Shown in pieces: positions 41,121 to 54,980 of a DNA stretch of 64,000 bases. How positions within the stretch are numbered: the stretch's first letter is position 1; each line of letters begins with the position of its first letter. The notes below the pieces were generated by a model. That model did not search any database. It worked only from the letters and a program-made list of their open reading frames with translations, and had not been told where the DNA came from. This DNA comes from Vespa crabro (taxonomy: Eukaryota; Arthropoda; Insecta; Hymenoptera; Vespidae). The stretch is taken from positions 4,723,213 through 4,787,212 of the forward strand of contig NC_060958.1 of NCBI RefSeq assembly GCF_910589235.1. Reading direction: 5' to 3'. Position numbers and translations under genes: made by a program.

Positions 41121-41174
<54 letters not shown>

Positions 41175-41191
41175 ATGTGTGTGTGTGTGTG
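41121..41191 (+). repeat. Compound CT-TG microsatellite
   Basis: CT units to 41166, then GTGT/GTAT units, ending about 80 bases before the mini-mariner. Confidence 0.95.
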
Positions 41192-41272
41192 TAAAGTATT
41201 TCTGAAGAAATAGTTGAAAATAATCCGAGAAAATTTAAATTTATAATAAATATTGTTTTCTTTAAAATATTA

Positions 41273-41398
41273 GGGGGACCGGAAAGTAATGTCGCTTTCT
41301 TAAATTAAATTCAAACAAATAAATTTTTAACAAATTTTTATTTTTAATCACAATCAAATATCGACATGCGCAGAAACGACATTACTTTCCGGTCCAGT
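41273..41398. mobile_element. 126-base mini-mariner (MITE)
   Basis: ACCGGAAAGTAATGTCGCTT at the left pairs with AACGACATTACTTTCCGGTC at the right (about 22 of 24 positions). TA flanks both sides (41271-41272 and 41399-41400). The interior is AT-rich with no reading frame. TA target and the GTAATGTCG-type terminus point to a non-autonomous Tc1/mariner derivative of a different subfamily from the 34.6 kb copy. Confidence 0.78.
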
Positions 41399-41436
41399 TA
41401 ATATATTGTATATACATATAATACTTGATAGAAAAT

Positions 41437-41439
<3 letters not shown>

Positions 41440-41468
<29 letters not shown>
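41440..41468. repeat. Poly-A run
   Basis: About 28 A in a row, 42 bases after the mini-mariner. No retroelement sequence precedes it. Confidence 0.9.
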
Positions 41469-41472
<4 letters not shown>

Positions 41473-41818
41473 AAAAAAGTAATTAATTTCACGTGAAACA
41501 AGTCTGTCTCGAGAAAAACATTACGAACGAATGATATCATCGCATTATAAGGCAGATATTTTCCTTTCGTCGTGTTCTAAGAGCGTAAGGTGTTCGCGAG
41601 AAGGCAAAACCCGACAATGGAAGGTTGCATAATCCGGTAGAAAACGGATCGTTCCGTTCTCCTTGTCTCTTCTCAAGCGTCTTGACAATAGAAACTGGAA
41701 GGTAGTACGGGGTCAGAAGTAAGAAGAGAGACAACGACATCCTGTCTCTCGTGAAAACGTTACGATGACGAGCCAAGGAAGAATTCTGCGAAAAGAACGA
41801 ATGAATGTATATATATAC

Positions 41819-41885
<67 letters not shown>

Positions 41886-42710
41886 GTCGTCGTTGTCATC
41901 ATTGTCCTCGTCAACTTGCAAGCCATTCTTGAAACTTGCTAACTCGTTGAGTTACTAAGTTACACCATGTCTGACTCTCACGAGTTCATCGCCGTTAGAA
42001 ACATTCCGAACACAACAGAAATCATGATATTTCTATCTTTCATCAAGATTTTCACGAAGATTTCGTATATAATATTGTGATTACACGTTACAAAAAGAAG
42101 AAAATGCAGTTATATTTTCGATCATTTATATTTAAAGAGCAAAAAGAAAAAAAAAGAGAAAGAAAAATTTATTCTAAATCATTTTTTTTATTATTTTTTT
42201 TTTTTAACATATAAAAAGATGAAAATGGATAGAAAATGTAATCGACCACGCTTATCTTTCATTTATCGACAGGAGTAATTGAGTAATCATTGTCGTATGT
42301 GGTACTTGCGGTAAAGGAGATTTCGAAAGTTCCTCTCTCTCTCTCTCTCTCCCTCTCTGTCTCTTTTCCTCCTTCTCTCTTATTCTTTTTCTACTGTCGA
42401 CATAATTACGGCATGGCGTTAATTGTCCACGCGCGTGATCAAGCTCGGCGATACTAGTCGTGCTTTGTCGGTATAATGCTACCATGTAGACGCATAATAA
42501 TATATTGTAAATACTTGTTGCACGAAAGAAAAGGAGAAAGAAAAAGAACGAGAGAGAAGGAGGAAGAGAGAGAGAGAGAAAAAGAATAAAGTTTTCGCCG
42601 TCTCATTGAATCAGAGCGGAACCGAACGGATCAAGAAAACATGAGATACATATATTTTAAAACAATAGAATGTCCTTTGTACATTATTTTCAATGTAATT
42701 TTCATTTTTT
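41469..42710. other. Non-coding DNA
   Basis: Unique block at 41480-41800, TA array at 41815-41880, T-rich and A-rich at 42110-42210, short CT at 42332-42362, unique block at 42370-42485. No exon. Confidence 0.6.
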
Positions 42711-42757
42711 GGAAAGTACCTTTTGAAAAGTACCTTTTGAAAAGTACCTTTTGAAAA
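42711..42757. repeat. 14-base minisatellite, unit GTACCTTTTGAAAA
   Basis: Three copies starting at 42716, 42730 and 42744. Confidence 0.95.
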
Positions 42758-43231
42758 TAACGATTGTTCGTTAAAATGAACGAACTCGTTTGTCAAGACG
42801 ATAATACAATGTACAAGTTACATTTTAATTAAACGCTATTAAGTCCGTAGATACTTAATTAGCCAAAAATAACTTTTCGATTAACGATTACCGATCGTTT
42901 GAATCTCTATATCATCGTAATTAAATTGCTTAATGGTCATTCCACCAAATGAGAACAATCTCGAAATTTTATTTTCAAACAAAATTACACATATTATTTA
43001 TGTTACGCATGAAAATACTAGAATCTTATCTATTAGAAATATTCCAATAAAATGTGTGTTACGCATGCGCGCACAGATTAGAAGAAAACTAGGTTAAAAT
43101 AAAATACTAAAGAAAGAAAGAAAGAAAGAAGAAGAAATAGATAGAAAGCGAGATAAATCGAGTAATTATCGATTATATCTTCTAATAATTATATCTGATC
43201 GAGATTCCACCAATTAACAATTTCTTTCTTG

Positions 43232-43288
<57 letters not shown>

Positions 43289-43477
43289 GAGAAATAAATA
43301 CACAGATAGACAGAGAAGAAGGAAGAGAAAATGTTGCAGAGGTCAAGTGCGAGTTCGAAGGCGTAGATATATATTACACCAACATATAAACGCGAAGAAG
43401 ATGGGCTCATTGCACCACAGGAATTCAGATGACATGGAAACGGCCTTCGTGTGAGGGATAGAGGGAAAGAGAGGAAT

Positions 43478-43510
<33 letters not shown>

Positions 43511-46500
43511 CATAGACATAAAGATAAAGAGAGAGAAAGAGAGATGCTCTTTTGCGTAGTCGTCGTACACAGCTAGTGTATTTATGCACCGGGCATTTAT
43601 TACGACACGACGTTTCGCATCTAATAACCTCTTCTCGCGAGAAGTGCAAACAACCGCGATACTTGTTCCCGTCGAACGTTTCTCCGTCATTTCTATCCTT
43701 GATCTTTCTTCTCTCTTATCTATTTATCTCTCTTTCCTTCTTTGTCTTTGTCGTTCCCCTTTTAGTCTCTTCGTTTTGTCGTCTTACCATGTTTCTCATT
43801 CTTTATTCTGTTTAACATCGAGCACACGTGTCACGTGTAACGATTACAAAAGAGAGAAAGAAAGAGAAAGAGAGAGGGAGGAAGGGAGAGAGAGAGAAAA
43901 AGAAAGGAAATGTGTTAATGAGATATGTTCGCAAATTCTCATCGTCTGTCACTCACGTGTATCATGTTAAACCTTTTTTAATTTGAAAATAATTATTGTT
44001 CTTTTATCAAGTAAGTCTAATATAAGCAAATGTATTTATTGATAATGTTTATTCCGTTTGATGTAACGTAATTAAGAAATAATGTATTCTTATACAAAAG
44101 TTGTATTTACGTTGCACTTGTGTTCTTATTTTGTCATCATCGATTTTATTCATTCTCATATGAGTCTCATAATTGAGTAGATTAATATGTATTCCATTAT
44201 GTTGAACTTGTAAATAAATCATATCGAGAAACGAACAAGTCAAAAGTATTTGTTTGAAAGAGTAATACGGTAAATTTTTAAGTTAATAATCATCAAAATT
44301 CTTCTTACGTGTCTGACATTTTGTGCCCAATCGAAATCGAACGATTTAAATTAAAATATGGCTCATATTTCCGGTTTAAAATTGACGACGAGAAGAAATT
44401 TTTAAATACAACGTGCCACGTGCCTAATATGAAAAGTCAAGACGGTAAAAGCTAACCGTATCTCTGTTCTCCGTGATTAATTAAGAAACTTTAATTACGA
44501 CTTATCGATCTTATCGGTATACTTGAATACGTTGTTCTTAGTCGATCGCGCATACGATCTCCATTCTTATTCGGTTACATGCTCGATGTAAAACGATCAC
44601 CGCCACGATCTTCGCTTCTCTCTCGAGAACTATTATATCTCTCGCGTTAAAATTCTCTCTCGTGTCTCTGGTTTCTCTGATATATTATTGCGTCTTTTTC
44701 TTTTTATCTGTATTGCGTAAATTCGTATTCATTTCTTTTCGTACCATTTATTCTTATTAATTATGCATACTGCATTTTTTTATCACACTTTTATATCTCC
44801 TATTTAATTCTTTTATGTAACGTGACTAATTAGAAAATAGGAACTTCGCTATTGTCCCCTTTTTTTATTATTACTTTTTTTTAATAATAGATTTAAAAAA
44901 AAATTTGTTTTATTTGCTTTTATATATTCTCTGTGTCTGGGTGTGGGTGTATATTTAAATCATTTTAGAAGATAGATAATCACATTATACAAATATAATA
45001 GATCCATGTTAAAAACATATTTATTCAGATATTGTCAAGATAACATAGTAAAATTATTTACTTGAATTAACAAGATATTCTCATTCTATAAAATATAATG
45101 TTTAAATTAATTTTTCAAGCAACTTCATATATCTCGTTTTCCAAGTTTTCATTCAACTGAAAGTTGGATAGAACATTACATACATATATGTAAGTAGTAG
45201 GACGAGAAGTAAAGTAATTAAATTCGCAACAGTCTGTACCGCGGTATAAGATAGCCGGTTACAGATATATATATGTATATATACGTGTATATATGTATAC
45301 ACATACATACACATCGCGTTTCGATACGCGTGGGCATATATCTACCTACATATGTACATACGTACTCATATGTATATATACATATTACGTAGACACGTAA
45401 AAGTCTAACGTAGTATTCTAAAATCGATTAGTAAAATCCTCGAATGTTCGATTTAATCCAGCTACTGGTCACGCGGGGCCTCGTATTTTCTCTGTGCTCT
45501 ATATTACGACACAAATCCATGTAATGTTAGACTTCTTTTCCGGGTAACCAAACGAACCTCGAAATCATTCGTGCGAAAATGTTCTCTCTTGTCTCGTAAA
45601 AGGAAATTAACAATAAAAAATTGACGTTTGGTATAATCCAAAAATCAAAAATTTATTTTTATATATAAGACAGTTTTTTTACATAATAATCAGTTTTGAA
45701 GATTGGCTTTATATTTTATACACGCACACGATTTCGATATTCGTAAAAATGTATTTATTAATACGGCAAATGTTTTTACTAGATATTATTACATCACATT
45801 ATGTTTTTTCTTCCATCTTCTGAAAAAATATATTTACAACGAAGATTATAAAATCCATGAACAGACAAGGCAAAACCTTTCAAAAGCAGCCAGTCTAATC
45901 CTCGCCACTGATTATTCGTGTCTTTTCGCATGGCCGAGCGTGTCCTCTTACGTCACGATCGCTTTCGATCTCCTTTCTGAGCATGTAATCGAAGTAAAAA
46001 ATAATATAAGAAAGAAAGAAAAAAAGAACGAAGCAAAATTTGAATTTCACACTACATATTATACAGATGATATAATAAAACGAAATATATGGAGTATTGA
46101 AGAAAAAGCAAGATAAAAGTAAAAAAGAAAGAAAAATGTACGAATATGAGAGAGCAAAATTTTACAAAATTGATCGATTTATCGAAAGAAGATAAATAAA
46201 TAAACAAACCTGAAGGAAAAGATGGATGTGATCGTCTCTCGTAGTGAAAATTAGTAGCCGTTCGTTCGTTTATTTTCGCCCTTACCGACGCATCCGACAG
46301 AAACATGAATGAAAGGAAACGATAGGCAGATTGCCAAAAGCATGATCTATTAATAAACAAGACGAGGGTGAAAAGAGGGAGTTAAAAAAAGGACTCGAAG
46401 ATAATCATAAAAGAGTCTAGATAACTTTGAGGCCCTTTTAAGTAATTAAAGGAATAATAGAATAATTTTTGTTATCAGTTTTATTATTATAATAACTTTT

Positions 46501-46679
46501 ATATGCGTGTTATTACTATTGGTATACACATTATTCCCATTGTTATTAGATTATTTAGTCATTACACTTTATAAGAAGTCGTTGAGGTTACGGAAGCACG
46601 TGTTTAAAGTCCGGCTGATGCTTTTAAAAGATACGTACGTGCATACATATATATTATATTATATACATATATGTATCTG

Positions 46680-46713
<34 letters not shown>

Positions 46714-47255
46714 CAGACACAAACATACTTATGTATGTATTGGAGTAGACGACACGTGATACGCACGTGTTTACGCGTGTTACTCTAGATTAAAATGTAC
46801 AAACAAATTTTGAGTGGTGGCCTTATACTTATGCATACTATATATATACTTATGCATGTATAGACACATGAGTGTCTATAAGTTCCATCCTATAAGATAC
46901 GAGACGTGGATTCTCATGAACATCCTTCTCGATATATTTTCCCTTAGAAATTACCTTGCCTCCGGCTACAAAGACTGCTATATCTCGTTTCGCGACGTAA
47001 CTTCGCTTGCAAAGACGAGAAGAGAAAATTTCTATCTTCGATCGATAAATACCATTCGATGTAGTCGTTATCGTCGTAGTTGTAGTCATAGTTGTAGTTT
47101 TCGTCTTCGTCCTTGTCTTCGTCAACGACCCAGTTCGCTCGGATCGGTAAACCCCATGCAAGTTTCTCTGACTAGTTGAATATGGCAAGTGCAAGTGACA
47201 TACTTTACTCGAGAGCTGTCACTCTCGAACAAGACGAAGAAAAAGTTATCTTCAA

Positions 47256-47260
<5 letters not shown>
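42758..47260. other. Mostly AT-rich non-coding DNA
   Basis: GA arrays at 43238-43284 and 43478-43540. Unique blocks at 43545-43680, 44290-44660, 45420-45600, 45880-45990, 46200-46340 and 46880-47240. TA/TG mixtures at 45180-45380 and 46650-46710. A long open frame at 45703-46116 is unrecognised (see rejected items). Confidence 0.5.

Positions 47261-47345
<85 letters not shown>
47261..47345 (+). repeat. Compound CT-TA microsatellite
   Basis: About 18 CT units, a short CACA link, then about 22 TA units. Confidence 0.95.
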
Positions 47346-47347
<2 letters not shown>

Positions 47348-47604
47348 ATGAAAATGACCTAGAAATCAGAGATATTAAAAAAATTACGATCTACATTTCC
47401 TTTTAAACCGTCCATATTTAATACCTCGAAAAAGAACTAAATATAAAAAGAAAGAAAAAAAAGATATTCGTCGTCACGATCATTTTCTTTTCATTTTATC
47501 TCCACGAACTTGTAAGAAATCCTGAGGATAGATGCGACCTATCGAAAGTATCCGTTCTTCGAAATAATTCGTGCCACATACAATATAAGAGCCTAGATAC
47601 CACC

Positions 47605-47652
<48 letters not shown>

Positions 47653-48952
47653 TTCTCTCTCTTTCACACACACATACATATTCACTGACTCTTTCACACG
47701 CGAAAGCGATAACTTTTCCAAGACGACGCGTACACGTCCATCGTGGTTCGAGGTAACACGAGTTTCCCATTTACTCCAACCGATCGAAAAACTTATCGGC
47801 ATCCAACAGAGCTCGACTAGAGCGAGAGAGTGAGAAAGAGAGGGAGAGAGATTATTGGCGTGCATCTCTTGCCAAGTATAGAGGAGTTTCCATCGCACGT
47901 GCATCCTCGTATTAAATCCCGAGAAGCTGCGATAACGTCCGGTAATTAGTTGCGTTCCTCCTTCTCCTCCTCCTCCTTCTACTTCTCCTCGTTTTTTGTG
48001 CGCACGCGCGCAACGAACACGCGTCAATATCGATCGAAGCTTGGATTCATTTTTCAACAAAATAACTTTCCAAATGAGGCTATACGCAAAAGTCAATGCT
48101 GTTAATAATGTGATTTACAAACGATTACAAATGAATGGAAGAGAGAGAAAGAGAGAGAAAGAGAGAACAATAATAAACAAGTATAAAAAAGAAACTCTTC
48201 CTACCGTTCTCATTACATTATCATCATTACGACTATCATCATCATCATTATACTTCTTTTGCTCGATCCTTATACCTTACGATATATATTTAATATCAGA
48301 AAACACACTTTTTTTTTCTCGTGGGAAAGTATGTTTCTTGCATGCACGCTCATATATTCGTATGGGAACACATAGTCTTTAATTTCTTTTCTTTTCCTTT
48401 TCTTCTTTTCTTTTTGCGAACGAATAAAAACATTCTCGAAGAAATTTCTTTCTTTTTCTTCCATTATACTTATTCATATTTTCTAATTGTATTGACGTCA
48501 TTTCGAAATGAAACGCACAAATGAAAGATGGATGATGAAAAAAAAAAAAAAAGAACACGAGCATAAAAATTGTAAGAATTTCGAGACGATCGATAATCAT
48601 TCTTAACTTATCATTCGATCGATCAATCGATCGATCATTTCTAATCGTACGACGTCATTTAAAAATGAAATATAAAAATAATAACAGATAAAAAGGTAAA
48701 ATCATAGATAAGCATAAGAACCGATGAAATCGTTTGAATCGTCGGCAATTATTAACGTTTCTCTCGGTATTCGATGATATTCGATTAATCGATCGATCTT
48801 CATCCGTAATGCAACAAGCTTGAATTTTTCTCAAAAATCCTCTCGAGATCACGTTTGCATGTATACATTACGTTACGTTACATTACATTACATTACGTAC
48901 GTAAGTACGTAAACAAGTATGCGAGCTATTAATTATCAGTATCGGTTCGAGA

Positions 48953-48956
<4 letters not shown>
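47346..48956. other. Non-coding DNA
   Basis: CT at 47606-47665. Unique GC-rich block at 47680-48060. GATC/ATCG-rich segment at 48610-48640, TTACG/TTACA pentamers at 48868-48900. No exon. Confidence 0.6.

Positions 48957-49004
<48 letters not shown>
48957..49004 (+). repeat. GA microsatellite
   Basis: About 22 GA units, followed by a unique GC-rich block at 49005-49170. Confidence 0.95.
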
Positions 49005-49007
<3 letters not shown>

Positions 49008-49634
49008 ACGAAAAGATACGCGCATAAGGAGCGTAACGTTACGTAAGGCCTCGCTACGTGACTGCACCTCGTGTCTCGAGGATCTCCGAGGTCTCGAGCG
49101 GCAAGGTTTAAGGTCAGCAAAGGGGATCCTCTACCTACCGGACGCAAGCTATGATCTCTCTCACGGAGCCTCATCCTTTTCTTTTCTTTTTGTTTTTTTT
49201 TCTTTTTTTACTTTCTTCTTTTCTTATTTTTCTTTTTTCGTCGAGGAAGAACGATCGGTTTCTTGCGATCACACGTATCCCTCTCTCTCTCTCTCTCGCT
49301 CTCTCTTTCTCTCCCTTTCTCTCTCTCTCTCTTTCTCTCACTCTCACTCTATATGTGCATGTGTTATAAGTGTTCTTATCGAAGAATTTTTAAATAATAA
49401 GAGATATAAGAAAGTTGAAAGATGAGAGAGAATGATGAATGAAGAAAGGAAATGATATTGGTAGATATATGATACTATATATAGATATGCATTTGTTTCG
49501 TTGCAATCGATCTAGGTATCTTAATTTTAAAATTCTTTTCTTTTATATTATTTATAATAGTGTCTCGTTTCGCGATAAAGATCAAACTTGCAGACTGAAA
49601 TCATATGAGAAATATCTATAGTATAAAGAGGGAC

Positions 49635-49680
<46 letters not shown>

Positions 49681-50213
49681 ATGAAGAGAAAATAAAGATA
49701 TATGATAATAAGAGATATATGTATTATATCTTTGATTTCACACTTTAATCGATCTATCTTAATTAAAATTGTTCCTTTTTTCCTTTTTGTTATATTATTT
49801 ATAATCGCGTTTTGTATCATTATAAAGATTGAAGAGGAAGATTAGAAGAATACATGAAGAACATCTAAGGATTCTAAAACATAGTTGAGTCAATAGATCA
49901 ATTATGTCTGCTGATAGACGACTTGAAACGAACAACTCACTGTAATAGAAATGAAGATATCTCAATCATGAAACCGAGCAAATCTGTTTTTTCTTTCTTT
50001 CTTTCTTTCTTTTTTTTTCTTTTATTCGATCGAAGAAACGGTAAGACTGAAAAGAGACGTTAACCGGATTCGATCGGATGCGTACGCTGTAGGTTGGATC
50101 GGCAGGCACGAAACGTACCGTTAATGCAACCTCCACAACTTTGTAATTATTGTCAGCATAGCGTTCTTGCGAAATAATGGCTTGGCAGTCTCGTAAATAA
50201 TCGAACATCTTTA

Positions 50214-50218
<5 letters not shown>
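49005..50218. other. Non-coding DNA
   Basis: CT at 49280-49346, GA at 49634-49677, otherwise AT-rich with a unique block at 50040-50200. Confidence 0.6.
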
Positions 50219-50249
<31 letters not shown>

Positions 50250-50391
50250 TGTATGTATGTATGTATGTATGTATGTATGTATGTATGTATGTATGTATGT
50301 ATGTATGTATGTATGTATGTATGTATGTATGTATGTATGTATGTATGTATGTATGTATGTATGTATGTATGTATGTATGTATGTATGTATG

Positions 50392-50420
<29 letters not shown>
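50219..50420. repeat. GTAT tetranucleotide array, about 50 copies
   Basis: Two hundred uninterrupted bases. The open frames through it are purely repeat-driven. Confidence 0.97.
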
Positions 50421-50422
<2 letters not shown>

Positions 50423-50892
50423 CTCATATCGAAAGGAAAAAAAAATGTCTTTTTTTTTTTTATTATTATTATTAACATATGTATATGTATGTAAATAAGT
50501 GTCATGATTCTGATGGTTTATTGACATTAAACGGTATTCATCATCGAATCAGTTATCATCCCGTTAACTCTTACTTACACCTATAAGTTGCTAATATGCA
50601 AAAAGAAAAATGATAAGACAAAAAAAAACATACGCACAAATATTTAATTTTGTGATCGTATTCGAATATTTCCAAAAAAAAAAAGTATGAAAATCAGTAC
50701 ATATAACGTTTTCCTTGAAAAATAAATTGATTTATCTTTTTCTAACGTTTGAAATTCTTCCTGGTACATATAAAAGCTATTAGGTTCAAAGATCTAAAAG
50801 TCAAGAGAGAGAAAGAGAGAGAGGGAGAGAGAGACGGTAGCATGAATCTAGCACCTCATTGTTAAAGATTTACGGATAGCCGTGTTATACTA

Positions 50893-50932
<40 letters not shown>

Positions 50933-51277
50933 GAACATTGCGCAACAAGTTCGAGCAAGCACGGCGCCATTACGACGTCGTTCGAACGCTACCGAACGTC
51001 GTTCTGTCGTTGCACGTAAACCTTGCCTTGCTTCTACACGCTATGAACTAGGTATATATACTAGTAAAGACGAAAGAAAGAGAGAGGAGTATATGCAAGA
51101 TAGTAGCGGCTCGTCGGGTCTCTTATATTGCTACCTACACTCTCGTTATCCACAGTCTTCTAGTGTTTATATACGTATACATGAAGGGATAGCGGTGCTC
51201 GTGTCTTCCGTCGAATCGTCACGCTCTTACCTCGAGATATCGCGAATATTAACGGTTATGCTATGCTTCAAACGACG

Positions 51278-51313
<36 letters not shown>

Positions 51314-52130
51314 TAAACACGTAACTATACGCTCTTCCTGCAATTTACTCGTCAAACCGAACTTTGACGATCCTTTCGATACTCGTAAACGGATTACATA
51401 CTCTCATCAAATTAAATAAATTCTTAGATCTTTTTCCCCTCCCCCACTTCTATTTATTTAATCAGTATTTTTATTAATCAATGGTAAGAATTTTGTAAAA
51501 TAAATAATTAGTATAAATAATTAAGTGTCAGGATTACTTCCCGATTATAATACGTATTTTATTATAAAAACTGATCAAATGTTTAGATATACTGACCCAA
51601 TAAATAGCAGCCTTTTCTATTTCTAATCGTTTGATATCGAACAATATAATTTTTTGTTCTTTTGTTTCTTTTTCCTTTTTCCCTTTTTATCTTTAATATT
51701 TCGATTAATAAAAATTTTGTTTTATTACATTGCAACGTAAATTTTATTCAACGTCAGGATTGAAATTTGTTAAAATCGATATGTTATTCGTAATTTACAA
51801 ATATGTTACGACTTAATTGAAGATGGACGATGATTTCAAGGAAGACGTATTTTCTAGATATATTTTCCTACATGTGTGTGTGTGTGTGTGTATATAAAAT
51901 ACATATTGACATGTATAATACTATGCCAATTTTATCTATGAACATGATCGTAAAAAAAAGCGGCGATGTTAATGCGCTAGTAATTGGGTACTTTATATTC
52001 AGCACGTTAGAGTCACGTTGGAAACATAGAGATGATTGATGAGATAGAGATCGAAAGATACTTATGAGTAACTAAATGAGATAGAAAAGAGATAAAACAT
52101 AACCAGTATAAAGTTTATTTAATATTTTTA
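50421..52130. other. Non-coding DNA
   Basis: GA at 50803-50834 and 50897-50932. Unique GC-rich block at 50935-51280. Poly-T at 51281-51310. AT-rich afterwards, with TG at 51874-51891. No exon. Confidence 0.6.
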
Positions 52131-52196
52131 CCAAAAAAAAAAAAAAAACTTTTATTCAACCAAAAAAAAACTTTTATTCAACCAAAAAAAAACTTA
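52131..52196. repeat. 22-base minisatellite
   Basis: Two to three copies of CC-A(n)-CTTTTATTCAA with A-run length variation; period 22 between the second and third copies. Confidence 0.9.
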
Positions 52197-52379
52197 TTTC
52201 TTTTTCCTTACTAATCTTTGATCATTTAAAATATGTCGGATTCGAGATTGTTCATGGGAAAAAAAAAGAAAAAAAAACAAAGAAAAGAAAAGGAAAAAAA
52301 CAAAGACGAGGAAAGAATTCGACGTAGAAATCTACCAATTACAGGATCGACGTTAATCATAGCGCGTGTTTACTCGCAC

Positions 52380-52700
52380 GCGAAGGACCGTAGAAAGGGA
52401 GAAGAAAAGAAGAAGAAGAAGCGTCGTAAATCGCAGTTCGAAGCGTCGCTAAGTATGATATTCAATGAGGAAAATATCGAGTACCGAACGACGATGTGGG
52501 ATCGAGCGAGTACTCTCATCGTCCTCGTCGCGATCGTAAATTGCAGCTATAAACACATTATTGTCGGCGTAAGTGGGTCATTAATATTCCCGACAGCCGT
52601 GGGAACCCGCCATTAATGGCGGATTAATGCCGCCCTTTTGCCGCTTGCGCGAAACCATCGATACGAACCCTCGAGTGAAGAAAAGAAAAAGAAAAGAAAG
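52380..52700. other. CpG-containing unique island with nested palindromes
   Basis: Non-repetitive, GC-richer DNA centred on two overlapping palindromes at 52607-52634. An open frame covers 52233-52616, but it starts in A-rich DNA and has no splice sites or recognisable product. Best read as candidate regulatory DNA. Confidence 0.4.
52607..52634. promoter_or_regulatory. Overlapping palindromes around ATTAAT
   Basis: CCGCCATTAATGGCGG is a perfect 16-base palindrome. It overlaps GGCGGATTAATGCCGCC, a near-perfect second one, so two alternative hairpins share the GGCGG. The ATTA cores are homeodomain-like. Function is inferred. Confidence 0.4.
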
Positions 52701-53049
52701 ATTCGAGCTTCGAGCTTCAATATTGTTTTATTTTTTTGAACCAAAAGAGATTGAGAGATTCGTGTAATATATTTATTACATTGATAAATTATTATATCCA
52801 TCGAAATATATCACGCGAAAAGTTTGACGATTAAACTGTAATATTATTGATTATGATAGACACTAATGAATAATAACAGAAATATCGCGATACTAATCTT
52901 ACATGAAAGATAATCATGATCGATACTTTGATACTTATTATGTAGTTAGCGATCGATAAGTATTGAAGCAATTGCTAGCAATTTTTATTAATTAATAAGA
53001 AACAAATTATGATTAGTTTCGATCTTCGCAAGAACAACGTAATAAAAGA

Positions 53050-53052
<3 letters not shown>

Positions 53053-53083
<31 letters not shown>

Positions 53084-53100
53084 GTAATAATAATAATAAA
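53053..53100. repeat. ATA microsatellite
   Basis: About 15 ATA/TAA units with one GTAATA. Confidence 0.95.
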
Positions 53101-54973
53101 GAAAAAAAGAAAAAGAGAAAAAGGAAGAGAGTTAAAAAAAAATAAAAATTATTGAACTCTTGTGATGGTTCGAGTCGTAAGCTCGAGAATTCGTCGACGA
53201 TCACCTACCAGGAATCGAATTACTACCCTCTTGAGACTAACGCCGGAAGAGGGGAAGGGGTAATGGTAAAGCATCGATCAAGAACTACCGCGGAAAATCA
53301 ATTTGAAAACCGCAGCCGAGCAGCCGACTCTATTATACGGCATGCGCATTACGCACCGGCCTGCCTTCCCACTTATTCCTTTGCACCGTATACGCGCTCT
53401 TCTCGTTAAAAGCTGAGAATCTGAATTTCAAAATTACCAGGTTCATTATCTCCTTTTTCTATTCTCTTTTCTATTCTTCTTTCTTTTTTTTTCTTTTTTT
53501 TTTTTTTTGTTACATCTTTTTTTGGACTCTTTCACAGACATTTTGTATTACTTTATTATATATAATATAATAATTCCGTATATCTATTATTTATAGTATA
53601 GTAATTAATTATTATGTTTAATCATTTCTTTTTTCCTTTTTTTTTTCAAAATTACAATTGTCAATTTTTTACAGATTGCAATACATTTAATTAATAATTA
53701 TTTGAAATAATTACATTCATTAAGACCATATTCGTGGTTTACGTTTGTATATGCATGTTTTGTGTACATTAGATTTATGTGTTCGACTTTGTTCTTTCTT
53801 TCTTTTTTTTTTTCCTTTTTGTTTTTGTCGTTTTTCTTTCTCGTGTCTTACGTACTTACAAACAAGAGAAAATCAACACTGAGAAACAGAAATTTCGGCC
53901 GAGTGGAACGTGTCGAGTATGTCACGGAGAAAGTGACTTAAATCGTGACGTACCATCCTTACATATTTACCTGTTGTGCGATTAACGCTAAGAATTCTCA
54001 CGCACGTTTTGATGATGGCGAAGGGAAATGTATGTAAATGTACATGTAAATGTAAATTAAATTCAACTCGGTCACAGCTGTCAATACTTGTGTTTCATCA
54101 TTCGTATTTGCTTGACACGACAATGGGTTTAGTTAAATGAGAAAAAGAAAGGGAAATAAAAAGAAAAAATTAAAATTTTTCGTCGAATCTTAAGACGATG
54201 TATACATACGTGTGGGCATTTATTAAAGGAGACATAGTATTGGTGGCTAGGTCACGATCAGGGCGATGCCCTCTTGTCTTTTAAAGGAAAAAAACGGTAA
54301 AGGAACTAACTCTCTCCTTCGATTTTTCAAAAAAAAGAAAGACAGAGACAATAAATAGCAACGATTGTCTTCATTTAATTTTCATTTGAACGTACGAATT
54401 CCCGAAGCTTCTCTAAATTATATTTTATAAAATTCGATATATTTGAAATATTTGTTGATCTAATTTATTTATTAACAATCAACGTTATAAGTTTTTATAT
54501 TCATATTAAACTAAATACGCAATTGAAAGCGTAACTGGACTTTTTTCGAATCAAAAATATATTTAAAATACTTACAAAACATACAATTTTTCATCGATCA
54601 GAAAAATTAATAGAATGACGTGGTAATGTGTATAATTAGTTCATCACCAACCGTGTCAGTTTTTTTCTTCTTCTTTTTTCTCATAAATATTATCGTTCTC
54701 ACGATTTAACCCATCTTAGCTATGTTTAATCAACAATGTAATTCGTTGGATCCAATTGAATTGGTTTAATTTTTGAGACTTTTGATTCGGATTAAAATCA
54801 TTCTGCAACGTGCTCTCGGCAAGGACGTGCAAACGAGAGAAAAAGAAAGAGAAGAGAAAAGGCAAACCACTGCGGGAGTGCGATCCAAGACGAATCGTTT
54901 CATTAATTCTTACTGAATCATTAGTTTCATAGCATTTCTAAACGATCACCAGCAGCAATAAGATCTTTAAAAA

Positions 54974-54980
<7 letters not shown>
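53101..54980. other. Non-coding DNA
   Basis: Unique CpG-containing block at 53155-53410. T-rich at 53480-53530. The rest is AT-rich. No exon supported. Confidence 0.6.

Noticed and set aside
41440..41468. Poly-A tail of a retroposon
   Set aside because: No retroelement or processed-gene sequence precedes it and no target duplication was seen.
45703..46116. 137-codon open frame
   Set aside because: AT-rich, no recognised motif, no splice sites and no neighbouring exon. Part of it covers a unique island that may be conserved non-coding DNA. Chance is the simpler explanation, though a conservation test would be fair.
46814..47179. 121-codon open frame
   Set aside because: Its second half runs through GTAGTCGT-type repeats; no recognisable product.
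50219..50420. CRISPR-like regular repeat
   Set aside because: A simple tetranucleotide array without spacers, in a eukaryotic intron.
50153..50527. Met-Tyr-Val-Cys and His-Thr-Tyr-Ile frames through the GTAT array
   Set aside because: Pure tetranucleotide repeat translated in all frames.
52233..52616. 127-codon open frame
   Set aside because: Starts in A-rich DNA giving Lys runs and ends in the palindromic island; no splice context.
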